Below are positions 35,185 to 44,090 of a stretch of 64,000 nt of DNA, piece by piece. The stretch's first letter is position 1; each line of letters begins with the position of its first letter. A model generated the notes under the pieces. The model searched no databases, was not told the origin of the DNA, and saw nothing but the letters and a program-made list of their open reading frames with translations. This stretch comes from Gemmatimonadota bacterium (GTDB lineage Bacteria > Gemmatimonadota > Gemmatimonadetes > Gemmatimonadales > GWC2-71-9). The position numbers and the translations under genes are program-made. Where the stretch lies: contig SHZU01000004.1 of NCBI GenBank assembly GCA_009692115.1, positions 62,001 to 126,000 on the forward strand, in the 5' to 3' direction.

Positions 35185-36667
35185 GCCTCTCTCGACTAGT
35201 GGGTCAGAACCGTCAGAATTGCTCGAGCGGCTGGCGGCGCTCGAGCGGCAAGCCCGGGCCCTCGACCCCGGCACCTCCCGGCGGAAAGCGGTTCGGGGCC
35301 CGGTCATGGCCTCGGCCGAACGGTTTCTTCGCCAGGTCGAGAACCTCAAGGCCTACGACGACACCGGTGGTCAGGGCGAGGGTCTCCTGGACTCGCCGAT
35401 TGCCGAACGCGGCCTCCCGATCGCCGACGTGATCGGCCTGCTCGAGGAAGAAGTCGTGCGGCCCGGTCTCAATCCGGCCTCCGGGGGCCACTTGGCCTAC
35501 GTTCCGGGCGGCGGGATCTACTATTCCGCGTTAGGCGACTACCTCGCGGCGGTCTCCAACAAATACGCCGGCATTTTCTTTACGGGCCCGGGCCCGGTCC
35601 GGATGGAAAACCAACTGCTCCGCTGGGTGGCCGATTTGGTGGGCTACCCGGCCGGGGCGGTCGGGAACTTGGCCTCGGGCGGGAGTATCGCCAACCTCGT
35701 GGCCATCGCCACCGCCCGTGAGGCCCATGGACTGAAGGGCGCCGATTTTCACCGGGCCGTCGTGTACCTGACCAGCCAAGCCCACCATTGCATCGAGAAG
35801 GCGCTCCGGATCGCCGGCCTCGGCGAGGTCGTGGTTCGCCATGTCCCGATCGATGACCGCTGGCGGATGCGGCCGGATGGGCTGGCCACGGCGATCGCGG
35901 CCGATCGGGCCGCCGGGCTCAAACCGTGGTTGGTGGTCGCGGCCGCCGGCACCACCGACACCGGGGCCGTCGATCCGCTCGATCAGATCGGGCAGGTGGC
36001 CAAGGAGGCAGGGTGCTGGTTTCACGTCGACGCGGCCTATGGCGGGTTCTTCTTGCTGACCGACGAGGGCCGGGCCAAACTGGCCGGGATCGAGCGATCA
36101 GATTCGGTCGTCCTCGATCCGCACAAGAGCTTGTTCCTGCCGTATGGGATTGGCCTGGTGCTCGTCAAGGATCCAGCCCCGATGCTGGCCACCCACCACT
36201 ACTTCGGCAACTACATGCAGGATGCGATGCGGGCCCCGGGTGAGGTATCGCCGGCCGATGTGTCGCCGGAACTCACCAAGCACTTCCGGGCGCTCCGGAT
36301 GTGGCTGCCGCTCAAATTGATCGGCGTGGCGCCGTTTCGGGCCGCCCTCGAGGAAAAGCTGTTGCTCGCCCGGTATTTCCGGCAGAAAGCGGCAGCCCTC
36401 GGGTTCGAGGTCGGACCCGAGCCCGACCTTTCCATTGTCACCTTTCGGTGGGCGCCGGCGGGGGCTAGTCTGGAAACCGCCAATCGGCAGAACCAACAGA
36501 TCGTCGAAGGGGTGCGAAAGGACGGCCGGGTGTTCCTTTCCTCGACCATGATCGATGGCCGGTTCACCCTTCGCCTGGTGGCCCTGTCGTTCCGAACCCA
36601 TCGAAAGACGATTGATCTGGCTCTCCGAGTGCTGCGTGAGCAGGTCGAGGCGCTCAAGCCATGTTGA
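35183..36667 (+). CDS. PLP-dependent amino-acid decarboxylase (group II)
   Basis: The 494-residue enzyme of the DOPA/tyrosine/glutamate decarboxylase family has ASGGSIANLVAIATAR (PLP phosphate), VVAAAGTTDTGAVDP, FHVDAAYGGFF (cofactor Asp) and VLDPHKSLFLPYG (Schiff-base Lys). The substrate is probably an aromatic or acidic amino acid and cannot be fixed by reading. The amidohydrolase downstream starts 7 nt inside this gene, so they are co-translated. Its ATG is embedded in a strong hairpin. Confidence 0.9.
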   Translation: MPLSTSGSEPSELLERLAALERQARALDPGTSRRKAVRGPVMASAERFLRQVENLKAYDDTGGQGEGLLDSPIAERGLPIADVIGLLEEEVVRPGLNPASGGHLAYVPGGGIYYSALGDYLAAVSNKYAGIFFTGPGPVRMENQLLRWVADLVGYPAGAVGNLASGGSIANLVAIATAREAHGLKGADFHRAVVYLTSQAHHCIEKALRIAGLGEVVVRHVPIDDRWRMRPDGLATAIAADRAAGLKPWLVVAAAGTTDTGAVDPLDQIGQVAKEAGCWFHVDAAYGGFFLLTDEGRAKLAGIERSDSVVLDPHKSLFLPYGIGLVLVKDPAPMLATHHYFGNYMQDAMRAPGEVSPADVSPELTKHFRALRMWLPLKLIGVAPFRAALEEKLLLARYFRQKAAALGFEVGPEPDLSIVTFRWAPAGASLETANRQNQQIVEGVRKDGRVFLSSTMIDGRFTLRLVALSFRTHRKTIDLALRVLREQVEALKPC

Positions 36668-37881
36668 TGACGCTGGTGACCGCGATCGCGCTGCAGACCC
36701 TGGACCAACCGATCTCGGTGTATGCCGGCCGAGTGCTCGATGGCAAAGGTGGCCAGTTTCGGAATGCCACCGTGGTGATCGACCGCGGCCGGATCCTCCG
36801 GATCGAACCCCGGAAAGTCGCCCGGCCCACGTTCGAGTTTCCGAACGGGACCCTGATGCCGGGGCTGATCGACGTCCACGTCCACGCCACCGCCTATGTG
36901 AATCGGCAGGGGCGGATGCACACCACCGCGGACGGCGACACCCCGACCCAAGTGGCGTTGTCGGCCGCGGCCAACGCCGGTCGGACGATTCAGGCCGGCT
37001 TCACCACGGTTGCGAGCATTGGTAGGGCCGATGACCTCGATCTCCGCGATTGGATTGCCCGGGGTGAGGTGTCCGGTCCCCGGATTCTGACGAGCCTTGA
37101 CCCGATTACCGACGCCACGCTCTCGCCCGATCAGTTGAAGGCCCTCGTGGAGCAGCGACTGGCGGCTGGTGCCAACCTGATCAAACTGTTTGCGTCCCGG
37201 AGCATCCGCGAAGGCGGAACCCAGACGATGTCGGAGGCCCAGCTCAAGGCGGCCTGCGACGCGGCCCGTCGCGGCGGAGTGCCCTCGATCGTGCATGCCC
37301 ATAGCCCCGAGAGCATTCGCGCGGCCGCCCTGGCCGGATGTCACCAAGTCGAACACGGGGTCTTTGCGACCCAAGAGGTGCTCGATCTGATGGCAAAGCT
37401 GGGGACATATTTCGACCCCCAATGCGGCCTCATTTTCCGGAACTACCTGGACAATCGGCGTTGGTTCCAAGGCATCGGCAATTTCACCGCCGAGGGATTC
37501 GCGGCGATGGAGCAGGCCATCCCGTTGGCCGTGGCTACGGTCCGGAACGCATCGCTGACGCCAGGACTCAAGCTGGTGTACGGCACTGATGCAATGGAAG
37601 GCACACACGGACGGAACGCGGAGGACCTGGTCTGCCGGGTCCGCCAGGCCGGGCAACGACCGATGGATGTCATCATCGCCGCCACATCCCGGAATGCCGA
37701 GGCGCTCGGAATCGAGAAGGAGACGGGGTCCCTCGTTCCAGGGCTGGCGGCTGACCTGATTGCCGTCGCCGGCAATCCCCTCGATGATATTGGTGCGGTA
37801 GGACGGGTCGTGTTCGTCATGAAAGCCGGCATCGTGGTTCGGCACGACCCGACCCTGGCCTCTCTCGGGAGTCTCCGGTGA
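36661..37881 (+). CDS. Metal-dependent amidohydrolase (imidazolonepropionase-like)
   Basis: The 406-residue TIM-barrel hydrolase has the HxH site (PGLIDVHVHAT), a likely carboxylated Lys in ANLIKLFAS, two further His (VHAHS, QVEHGVF) and the Asp in YGTDAMEG, a full binuclear set. The C-terminus LVPGLAADLIAVAGNPL is typical of prolidase-like and imidazolonepropionase-like members. A hydrophobic start may be a weak signal peptide. It overlaps the decarboxylase and its stop overlaps the next start (GTGA). Confidence 0.9.
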   Translation: MLMTLVTAIALQTLDQPISVYAGRVLDGKGGQFRNATVVIDRGRILRIEPRKVARPTFEFPNGTLMPGLIDVHVHATAYVNRQGRMHTTADGDTPTQVALSAAANAGRTIQAGFTTVASIGRADDLDLRDWIARGEVSGPRILTSLDPITDATLSPDQLKALVEQRLAAGANLIKLFASRSIREGGTQTMSEAQLKAACDAARRGGVPSIVHAHSPESIRAAALAGCHQVEHGVFATQEVLDLMAKLGTYFDPQCGLIFRNYLDNRRWFQGIGNFTAEGFAAMEQAIPLAVATVRNASLTPGLKLVYGTDAMEGTHGRNAEDLVCRVRQAGQRPMDVIIAATSRNAEALGIEKETGSLVPGLAADLIAVAGNPLDDIGAVGRVVFVMKAGIVVRHDPTLASLGSLR

Positions 37882-39018
37882 ATGGTGAAGTGTGGTTGGC
37901 GGCCCTGGGTGGGTTGATCCTTGGGTGGCTGGGTCGCGCCTTGGTGGCCGCTCGGGCCCGCGACGTGGGCGCGGCGACGCAGACCATCGAGTTGCTGCGG
38001 ATCGAATCTGAAGCCCATCTTCGGGCCCTCGAGGAGGCCCGGGCCAACGGGGACCGGTCGGCGGTCCGAAGAAACCTTGCCGTCGCCGAGAGCTCGGCTC
38101 TGGCCGATCGGGTGGTGGAACTCGAGTCGGTGGTCGCGGAAATCGAAGACCGCCGGCGGGAGGGCCGCGCGTTGTCGGCAGAGCGGGCCCGTCTGGCGGA
38201 ACGGTTGGAGCAGCTGACCCTTCAATACCATCGGCTCGAAAGCGAGCGGACTCGCTCGGTGTTGATGGCGGATGCCGTGGAGAGTCAGCTCAAGCAGTTG
38301 GCTGAATCGGCCCAAGCCTCGCGGTCGCTCCAGGCCACCGAACTCCTCGACGTGAAACGACACCTCGCGGGAGCCGTCGCCGAGGCCGATCAGTTCCGGC
38401 GCGAACTCGCCGCCCTCCAAGCCGAACTCGGGAGCGGTCCACGCGCTGGCCGAGCGGGTCGAGCCGCTTCGCCGGCAACTGGAGGATCGCGAGGGCCTGA
38501 TCCGATCACTCGCCGGAGAGCGCGACGAGGCCACCCGGAGCTCTATTCGACAGGAGCGGGCGTCGGTCACGCTGCGGGCTGATTTGGAGCGAGAGGTGGC
38601 GCGGCTGCAGGCCGCCGCGACGGATTCCCTGGCTCAGGCCCGGCAGACCCGGGCCGAGGTCGAAAGCTTCCGGTCCGAGCTCAAGGATCGGGACCTCCGG
38701 TTCCGGACGCTGCTCAACGACCGGCGGCATTTCGCCGAGCAAAACCAGGACTAGATCGCCCGGCTCCGGGAGGACATAGTCCGGGCTCGGTTGGCCGGTG
38801 GCGACGATCTCCAGCGGATCACCGGGATCGGACCGAGCCTCGAACGGAGGCTGAAGCAGCCTGGTATTACGACCTTCCAGCAGATCGCCAGCTGGAGCGA
38901 AATCGACATTGAGCGGATTTCGAAAGAACTCGGCCCTTTCTCCCACCGGATTCGGCGGGACCGCTGGATCGAACAGGCCCGGCAGGTCGGCTCGCTCGAG
39001 GGCGAGCCGGCGGCTTGA
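37878..39018 (+). pseudogene. Coiled-coil protein with C-terminal helix-hairpin-helix domain, frameshifted and amber-interrupted
   Basis: The GTG start overlaps the amidohydrolase stop. A membrane-anchor-like N-terminus (VWLAALGGLILGWLGRAL) leads into a long Arg/Glu/Ala coiled coil. At 38430-38432 a run of three G carries one extra base: removing it joins QAELG to AVHALAERVEPLRRQLE. Reading then meets TAG at 38752-38754 (EQNQD-stop-IARLRED) and continues in frame to LQRITGIGPSLERRLKQ, an HhH domain like those at the ends of many coiled-coil proteins, ending at 39018. Two independent lesions make it a pseudogene unless they are sequence errors. Confidence 0.75.
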
Positions 39019-39050
39019 ATCGTCCGCTCGGCGTATGTTTAAGGATGGAC

Positions 39051-40115
39051 ATGGATTGGAGGACGTGGGTCATCGGGATGGCGGGAGTAGTCCTGGCCGG
39101 GGCGTGCAGCGCCCGCGGTGGTTCAGGGGCCAGCCGGGTCGTACTTCAACCGGAAAACGGCGAGCGCCACCTCAAGAACGTGCGGCAACTGACCTTCGGC
39201 GGCAACAACGCCGAGTCGTATTTTTCCCGGAATGGAAAGATGCTGATTTTTCAGCGTCAGGAAAAAGCCGACAGCGGGTGCGATCAGCAGTACGTCATGA
39301 ACGTCGATGGGTCGGGCATGCGGCGGGTTTCGAACGGGTGGGGCCGAACCACCTGCGGGTTCTTCTACGCCAACGACCAACGGGTACTCTACAGTTCGAC
39401 GTTCAAACACGACAAGGCGTGTCCGGCCCCACTCGACCAATCGATGGGCTATGTCTGGCCGCTGGGGCAACTCGAGATCTACACCTCGAAACGCGACGGC
39501 AGCGATCTCCAGCAACTCACCAACAACGGGGTCTACAATGCCGAATCAACCGTATCGCCCGATGGGAAAAGCCTCATTTTCACGTCGACGAAAGACGGTG
39601 ATATCGAGCTCTACGCCATGAATGTCGACGGCACCAACGTGCGGCGGATCACCAATCGAGTCGGCTATGACGGCGGGGCGTTCTATTCGCCCGACGGGAC
39701 GATGATCGTCTGGCGGGCCGGTTATCCCGCCACCGCCAAGGATACAGCGGACTATCGGAACCTTCTGGCGCAACGAGCGGTCCGGCCGAGCCGAGTGGAA
39801 GTCTGGGTTGCCAACGCCGACGGGTCGAACCCCCGGCAAGTCACTCGGCTCGGCGGCGCGAATTTCGCCCCGTTTTTTCACCCCGACGGGAAACGGATCA
39901 TTTTCAGCTCCAATCATCCGAGCCCCCGAAGCGGGAAGTTCGACCTCTACCTCGTGAACATTGATGGGACCGGCCTCGAACAGATCACCACGTACGAGGA
40001 TTTCGACAGCTTTCCGATGTGGAGCCCTGACGGGAAGAAACTCGCCTGGGCTTCGAACCGTAACGGCAAGCGCGAGCGTGACACCAACCTGTTCATTGCC
40101 GACTGGGTAGACTGA
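39051..40115 (+). CDS. TolB-like PD40 beta-propeller lipoprotein
   Basis: The protein has about 354 residues with a lipoprotein signal (MAGVVLAGAC). Repeats of the PD40/TolB type are visible: VSPDGKSLIFTSTKDG, YSPDGTMIVWRAG, HPDGKRIIFSSN, WSPDGKKLAWASN, alternating with IDGTGLEQIT-type strands. This gives a six-bladed propeller on the periplasmic side. ATG 39051 is preferred for its AAGGA at 39041. It sits 6 nt upstream of lepB. Confidence 0.88.
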   Translation: MDWRTWVIGMAGVVLAGACSARGGSGASRVVLQPENGERHLKNVRQLTFGGNNAESYFSRNGKMLIFQRQEKADSGCDQQYVMNVDGSGMRRVSNGWGRTTCGFFYANDQRVLYSSTFKHDKACPAPLDQSMGYVWPLGQLEIYTSKRDGSDLQQLTNNGVYNAESTVSPDGKSLIFTSTKDGDIELYAMNVDGTNVRRITNRVGYDGGAFYSPDGTMIVWRAGYPATAKDTADYRNLLAQRAVRPSRVEVWVANADGSNPRQVTRLGGANFAPFFHPDGKRIIFSSNHPSPRSGKFDLYLVNIDGTGLEQITTYEDFDSFPMWSPDGKKLAWASNRNGKRERDTNLFIADWVD

Positions 40116-40121
40116 GGCCGC

Positions 40122-40820
40122 ATGAAATCGATGCTCCGGTGGTTGTGGGATTGGACCAAGTCGATCGCCGTGGCACTGGTGGTGTGGTTCTTCCTGCGGA
40201 CGTTTCTGGTCGAGGCCTTTCGGATCCCCTCCGGCAGCATGGAGAACACCCTGCTGATCGGCGACTTTCTCTTTGTGAACAAACTGATGTACGGCGCCGA
40301 GGTTCCCCTGATCAAGAAGCGGTTGCCGGCGGTTCGGGAACCGAAGCGTGGCGAGATTCTCGTCTTCGATTCCGTCGAAGAGGAGGGCCTCAAGGTCGTT
40401 AAGCGGCTGATCGGCGTTCCGGGAGACACCCTGTCGATGGAAAGCGGCGCCCTGTTTCGCAACGGGGCCAAGGTCGATGAACCCTGGGCCATTCGGACCG
40501 ACCCCACGGCCAACGCCGATCCGGCGGGCCGGGCCCAGATGCGGCGGTGGCAGGTCAAGCACTACGTCGGGGGCGACGCCGACCGCTATGCCCCCGACCT
40601 CAATAACTGGGGCCCGATCGTGGTGCCGGTTGATTCGTTCTTCATGATGGGCGATAATCGCGATGGTTCGTACGACGGCCGCTATTGGGGCTTTCTCCCC
40701 CGGTTGAACGTTCGGGGCACCCCGGTCGTCGTCTACTTCAGCTACAATCCGGACACCTACAAACCGATTCCCTTCGTCACCAACGTCCGGTGGGGCCGTC
40801 TCCTCACGTTGCCCCACTAA
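40122..40820 (+). CDS. lepB: Signal peptidase I
   Basis: The 232-residue membrane protease has one N-terminal helix, the catalytic Ser in IPSGSMENTL (Ser39) and the general-base Lys in VVKRLIGVPGD, then the box E sequence MMGDNRDGSYDGRYWG. It removes signal peptides from exported proteins at the outer face of the inner membrane. It closely follows the PD40 lipoprotein gene. Confidence 0.95.
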   Translation: MKSMLRWLWDWTKSIAVALVVWFFLRTFLVEAFRIPSGSMENTLLIGDFLFVNKLMYGAEVPLIKKRLPAVREPKRGEILVFDSVEEEGLKVVKRLIGVPGDTLSMESGALFRNGAKVDEPWAIRTDPTANADPAGRAQMRRWQVKHYVGGDADRYAPDLNNWGPIVVPVDSFFMMGDNRDGSYDGRYWGFLPRLNVRGTPVVVYFSYNPDTYKPIPFVTNVRWGRLLTLPH

Positions 40821-40828
40821 CGTGCGGC

Positions 40829-41245
40829 GCCTCGAGTAGCGGCCAAGACCGCCCCGGCAATCGGATTATCGCCGAGGTTGGCGGGGTGACGCCGGTTGGC
40901 CGTTCGGGCGAGCTCTCGATCCACGGGTGGCACTATCTCCGGGTCAACGGCGATTCCAGCCGGGTTGTGGCCGTCAATCGGGAACGGATCACGTCGATCG
41001 GCACCCGGCTCGGTGTCCCGCTCCGGGCCGGGGTCGACCTCAATCTGGGCTTGGATGGCCGGATGGCGAAAATGGGTCCGGCACCCGGCCGGGCGGTTGG
41101 GGCGGAGGCCGGGTTGGGGCTTTCGCTCGGTCGCCGGGCGCGGCTATTCCCATCGGTCCGCTATGACATCGGGAGTTTGGACGAGGGTGTGAACCAGCGG
41201 GACATCCGGGGTTTTTCGATGACGGTTTTTGTTCGGAGTAAATAA
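40829..41245 (+). pseudogene. C-terminal remnant of an outer-membrane beta-barrel protein
   Basis: An open frame of about 138 codons runs from within the lepB 3' region to 41245 and reads amphipathic beta-strands (GELSIHGWHYLRV, LRAGVDLNLGLDG, AVGAEAGLGLSLGR, LFPSVRYDIG, GFSMTVFVRSK). This looks like the last strands of an outer-membrane barrel. There is no ATG, ribosome-binding site or signal peptide at the front, so it seems to have lost its 5' half. A GTG at 40887 could start a short protein, but without an export signal. Confidence 0.5.
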
Positions 41246-41347
41246 TAGTACTACTAAAGCGCCTAACGCTGTTTCTTGACGGAGGAGCCCGGTTCGGGTA
41301 CGTTGACGCCGTTCTGACCCTAACGGTCGGATTGACGAGGAGCTGGC

Positions 41348-41773
41348 GTGGCAACCGAACTAGGTGGGATGCAGGTCACATCGTTGCTGGAGGCGTTGCC
41401 GGGCATCGCCGCGGTGTTGCGGAACCCGGTGGCGGACGCCTTCGTTGGCTTGATCCGGGCCGGCGCCCGGCTCAGCGAGTTCAACGTGGCGGATGCCGAG
41501 GAGATCCTCCGGTATGCGGTTCGCCGGACGCTGATGACCCAGGACGAGACCGACCGGATCCTCGCCGACGTCAAAGAAGCCAATGAGCGCCGGGCGGAGC
41601 GGGCCTTGGAGCGCGAGAAGGGCAAAGCCGCCAAGAAAGCCGCGGCCGTCGCACCGAAGCCCAAGCCCAAGCCCAAGCCCAAGCCCAAGCCCAAGCCCAA
41701 GCCCAAGCCCAAGCCGGTTCTTGCCAAGAAAGCACCGGCCAAAGCCACCAAGCCGGCCAAGAAGAAGAAATAG
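41348..41773 (+). CDS. Hypothetical protein with Lys-Pro repeat tail
   Basis: The protein has 141 residues from GTG 41348. Residues 1-80 are a helical domain (TSLLEALPGIAAVLRNPVAD, then EEILRYAVRRTLMTQDETDR) followed by a charged helix, ten Lys-Pro dipeptides and a Lys-rich tail ending PAKKKK. The basic tail could bind nucleic acid or membranes. I do not recognise the family. A perfect inverted repeat follows the stop. Confidence 0.7.
   Translation: MATELGGMQVTSLLEALPGIAAVLRNPVADAFVGLIRAGARLSEFNVADAEEILRYAVRRTLMTQDETDRILADVKEANERRAERALEREKGKAAKKAAAVAPKPKPKPKPKPKPKPKPKPKPVLAKKAPAKATKPAKKKK
41657..41716 (+). repeat. Hexanucleotide tandem repeat, ten AAGCCC units
   Basis: Ten units of AAGCCC (the last AAGCCG) in the coding frame encode (Lys-Pro)x10. 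Such near-perfect repeats are prone to slippage in steps of two residues without breaking the frame. Confidence 0.97.
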
Positions 41774-41794
41774 GGCGCGCCGCTCGGCGCGCCC
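41773..41794. terminator. Perfect GC-rich inverted repeat between convergent genes
   Basis: GGGCGCGCC (41773-41781) and GGCGCGCCC (41786-41794) pair perfectly around GCTC, directly at the stop of the Lys-Pro protein and 20 bp before the end of the convergent csp remnant. There is no T-run, so it may act as a bidirectional stem-type terminator. Confidence 0.55.
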
Positions 41795-41814
41795 CCCCGA
41801 TGCCTCGGGCTGGT

Positions 41815-41944
41815 TCAGCTCGCTTTTCGGACGTTCGAGGCCTGCAATCCCTTCGGTCCGTCCGCGATTTCAAACTCGACGTGGTCGCCTTCGGCCAGCG
41901 ACCGGAACCCGTTCATCGAACCACTTGACGGTACCTTTCGCCAT
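41815..41944 (-). pseudogene. Cold-shock protein gene with internal deletion
   Basis: From ATG 41944, with GAGG upstream, the sequence reads MAKGTVKWFD, the invariant cold-shock-domain start. It then changes frame and reads MNGFRSLAEGDHVEFEIADG and PKGLQASNVRKAS to the stop at 41815. An intact cold-shock protein is about 67 residues (about 204 nt); this locus is 130 nt, so about 74 nt holding both RNA-binding motifs (GFGFI, DVFVH) are missing, with a frame change. The join lies in the stretch TTCGATGAAC. Confidence 0.85.
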
Positions 41945-42088
41945 CGCTGGTAACCTCGTACGCTGGGAGCCTGATCGGCTCGGGGAATCGCCCGGCTCGA
42001 AACCGCAGCCAGGCTGACCAGCGATATTCTCAGGTCCGGTCCCGATTTTGTCAATATGACCGCCGAACCCCTATCCCGGAGTCCGAAC

Positions 42089-44065
42089 ATGCTCCCCATG
42101 CTTTTCTTGCTCACCTTGGTTCAGCAACCGGCTCCGGTCGTTACCCGGGTGGCCGTTGAACCGGCCAATCCCAAGATCTCGATCGGCGATACGGTCCGGC
42201 TCCGGGCCACGGCGTACGACGGATCCGGTCAGGTCGTGACGGCAGTCGCCGTTCGCTGGCTCCAATCCGGTGGGAACTTCGAGGGGCAGGTTGACTCCAC
42301 GGGTCTGGTCACTGGCGGGGCTACCGGGACCATCGTTGCGACCGCGATGGTGCGGCACGCGGGGTCGGCTCGCCCGATCATCGCGGTGACCGAAATAACG
42401 GTGTTGCCGCTCCCGGCCCGCCGAGTCGCGCTTGAACCGGAGCCGTCATCGATGGTGGTTGGACAGAGCCTTACGATCCGGGCCACCTCATTTGCCGCCA
42501 ACGACGACCAACGTTCCGATCCGGTGGTGTGGACGAGCGAGAGCCCCAAGGTGCTGACGGTGTCCCCTTCCGGCCGGGTAACGGCCCATCAGGTTGGGCA
42601 AGGCACGGTGGTGGCCCGGGTCGGCAGAATCGAACGGGCCCTTCGGATAACCGTGAGTGCCAATCCGGTCCGGTCCCTGGTGATCGCGCCGGCTCGGACC
42701 CCGGCCCGCACCGGCGATGTGATTCGATTCACCGTGACCGGCCGGAGCGCGGCGGGAACGGCGAGCGGCAAGCTGGCACCGGAATGGTCCCTCACGCCCG
42801 GCAACGCCCAGATCGACCCGGACGGAGTGTTCGTCGCCGATCTACCGGGTACCTACCAAGTGTTTGCCTCGTACGCCGGCCAGACGGTGGAAGCGTTGGT
42901 CGACGTGGCGCCCCGGGACGCGATTCGTCCCATCACAGTCTTGGGGCGGCTGCCGCTCGGCATGATGACGACCGAGTTCTGGCTTCACCCGAACGGCAAG
43001 AACGGGTATCTCGCTACGGCCGGGCTGACCGGCGTCGGCGGCGACAAACTGTATGCCGTGGATGTGAGTGACCCGGCCAAGCCCCGGATCACCGACTCGG
43101 TAACGGTAGACGCCCGGATCATCAATGACGTGATGGCCACCGAGGATGGGAAGTACGCCGTCATGACACGGGAACAGGCCTCGAGTCGGAAGAACGGGAT
43201 CGTGATCCTGAGCCTCGAGGACCCGGCCCATCCCAAACCGATTGCCGAGTTTACCGAAACGGTGAGCGGCGGGGTCCACAGCACCTACGTCTATCGCGGA
43301 TACGTGTACCTGACCGACGACGCCACCGGGTCGATGCGGGTCATCGACATCCGCGACCCGCTCCATCCCAAGCAGGTGGCGCGATGGGAGACGCCGCCGC
43401 CGGTGGAGGGCCGGACCCTGCATGATATCGACGTGAAGGAAGGCCTCGCGTATCTGAGCTACTGGAACGACGGCCTGATCATCCTGGATGTCGGCAATGG
43501 CGTGAAGGGCGGCAGTCCGGAGAATCCGGTGTTCGTCTCCCAGTTCAAGTACGACCTCAATGCGCTCTACCGCGAGGTCGAGGCGGTCGGCGGGCCGGGG
43601 TTCATCCGGGGCACCCACACTGCATGGCGGGCCGGCAAGTACGTCTACGTGGCCGACGAAGTGTTTCCGGCCAAGGCCGTGGGCCAGGGGGTCCCGGGTT
43701 TCGGCCGGGCCTATGGCCGGCTCCAAGTCGTCGATGTGTCGGATATCACCAAGCCAAAGAGCGTGGCCTGGTACGAATCGAAGGACGGCGGTAGCCACAA
43801 TATCTGGGTTGCCGGGGACACCTTGTTTTTGGGCGACTACCAGGGCGGGCTCCGGATCATCGACGTCAGCGGGGAGCTCCGAGGCGATCTGCTCCGACAG
43901 GGCCGGGTGATCGGGAACGTCTCAACCGGTGACAAGGCCGGCCATATTCCCAACATCCCGGGGGCCTGGGGCGCGGTCTACCAGAACGGCCGGATTTACG
44001 TTCCGGATGTGAATTCGGGGCTTTGGATCCTCCAAATCGAGCCCAAGCGGCAACTTACGCCATAA
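42089..44065 (+). CDS. Secreted protein with Ig-like (BIG2) domains and LVIVD beta-propeller
   Basis: The 658-residue protein starts at ATG 42089 (GGAG at 42078). After a signal peptide (LPMLFLLTLVQQ) come two or three bacterial Ig-like modules (VAVEPANPKISIGDTVRLRA, GRVTAHQVGQGTVVARVG), then LVIVD repeats (LYAVDVSDPAKPRITDSV, MRVIDIRDPLHPKQVARWE, LIILDVGNG, LQVVDVSDITKPKSVAWY, LRIIDVSGEL) forming a propeller. It is likely a surface or periplasmic binding protein; no enzyme motif is seen. Confidence 0.87.
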   Translation: MLPMLFLLTLVQQPAPVVTRVAVEPANPKISIGDTVRLRATAYDGSGQVVTAVAVRWLQSGGNFEGQVDSTGLVTGGATGTIVATAMVRHAGSARPIIAVTEITVLPLPARRVALEPEPSSMVVGQSLTIRATSFAANDDQRSDPVVWTSESPKVLTVSPSGRVTAHQVGQGTVVARVGRIERALRITVSANPVRSLVIAPARTPARTGDVIRFTVTGRSAAGTASGKLAPEWSLTPGNAQIDPDGVFVADLPGTYQVFASYAGQTVEALVDVAPRDAIRPITVLGRLPLGMMTTEFWLHPNGKNGYLATAGLTGVGGDKLYAVDVSDPAKPRITDSVTVDARIINDVMATEDGKYAVMTREQASSRKNGIVILSLEDPAHPKPIAEFTETVSGGVHSTYVYRGYVYLTDDATGSMRVIDIRDPLHPKQVARWETPPPVEGRTLHDIDVKEGLAYLSYWNDGLIILDVGNGVKGGSPENPVFVSQFKYDLNALYREVEAVGGPGFIRGTHTAWRAGKYVYVADEVFPAKAVGQGVPGFGRAYGRLQVVDVSDITKPKSVAWYESKDGGSHNIWVAGDTLFLGDYQGGLRIIDVSGELRGDLLRQGRVIGNVSTGDKAGHIPNIPGAWGAVYQNGRIYVPDVNSGLWILQIEPKRQLTP

Positions 44066-44090
44066 GCCTAACGAAGGTATCTTCGCCGGT

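Noticed and set aside
38752-38754. TAG in the coiled-coil gene (and 33324-33326) as recoded amber (pyrrolysine or a reassigned codon)
   Set aside because: TAG terminates several intact genes in this window, neither gene is a methylamine methyltransferase, and the coiled-coil gene also has a frameshift.
41657-41716. CRISPR array
   Set aside because: The units are contiguous hexamers inside a coding frame with no spacers; the heptamer arrays likewise lack spacers. No cas genes are present.
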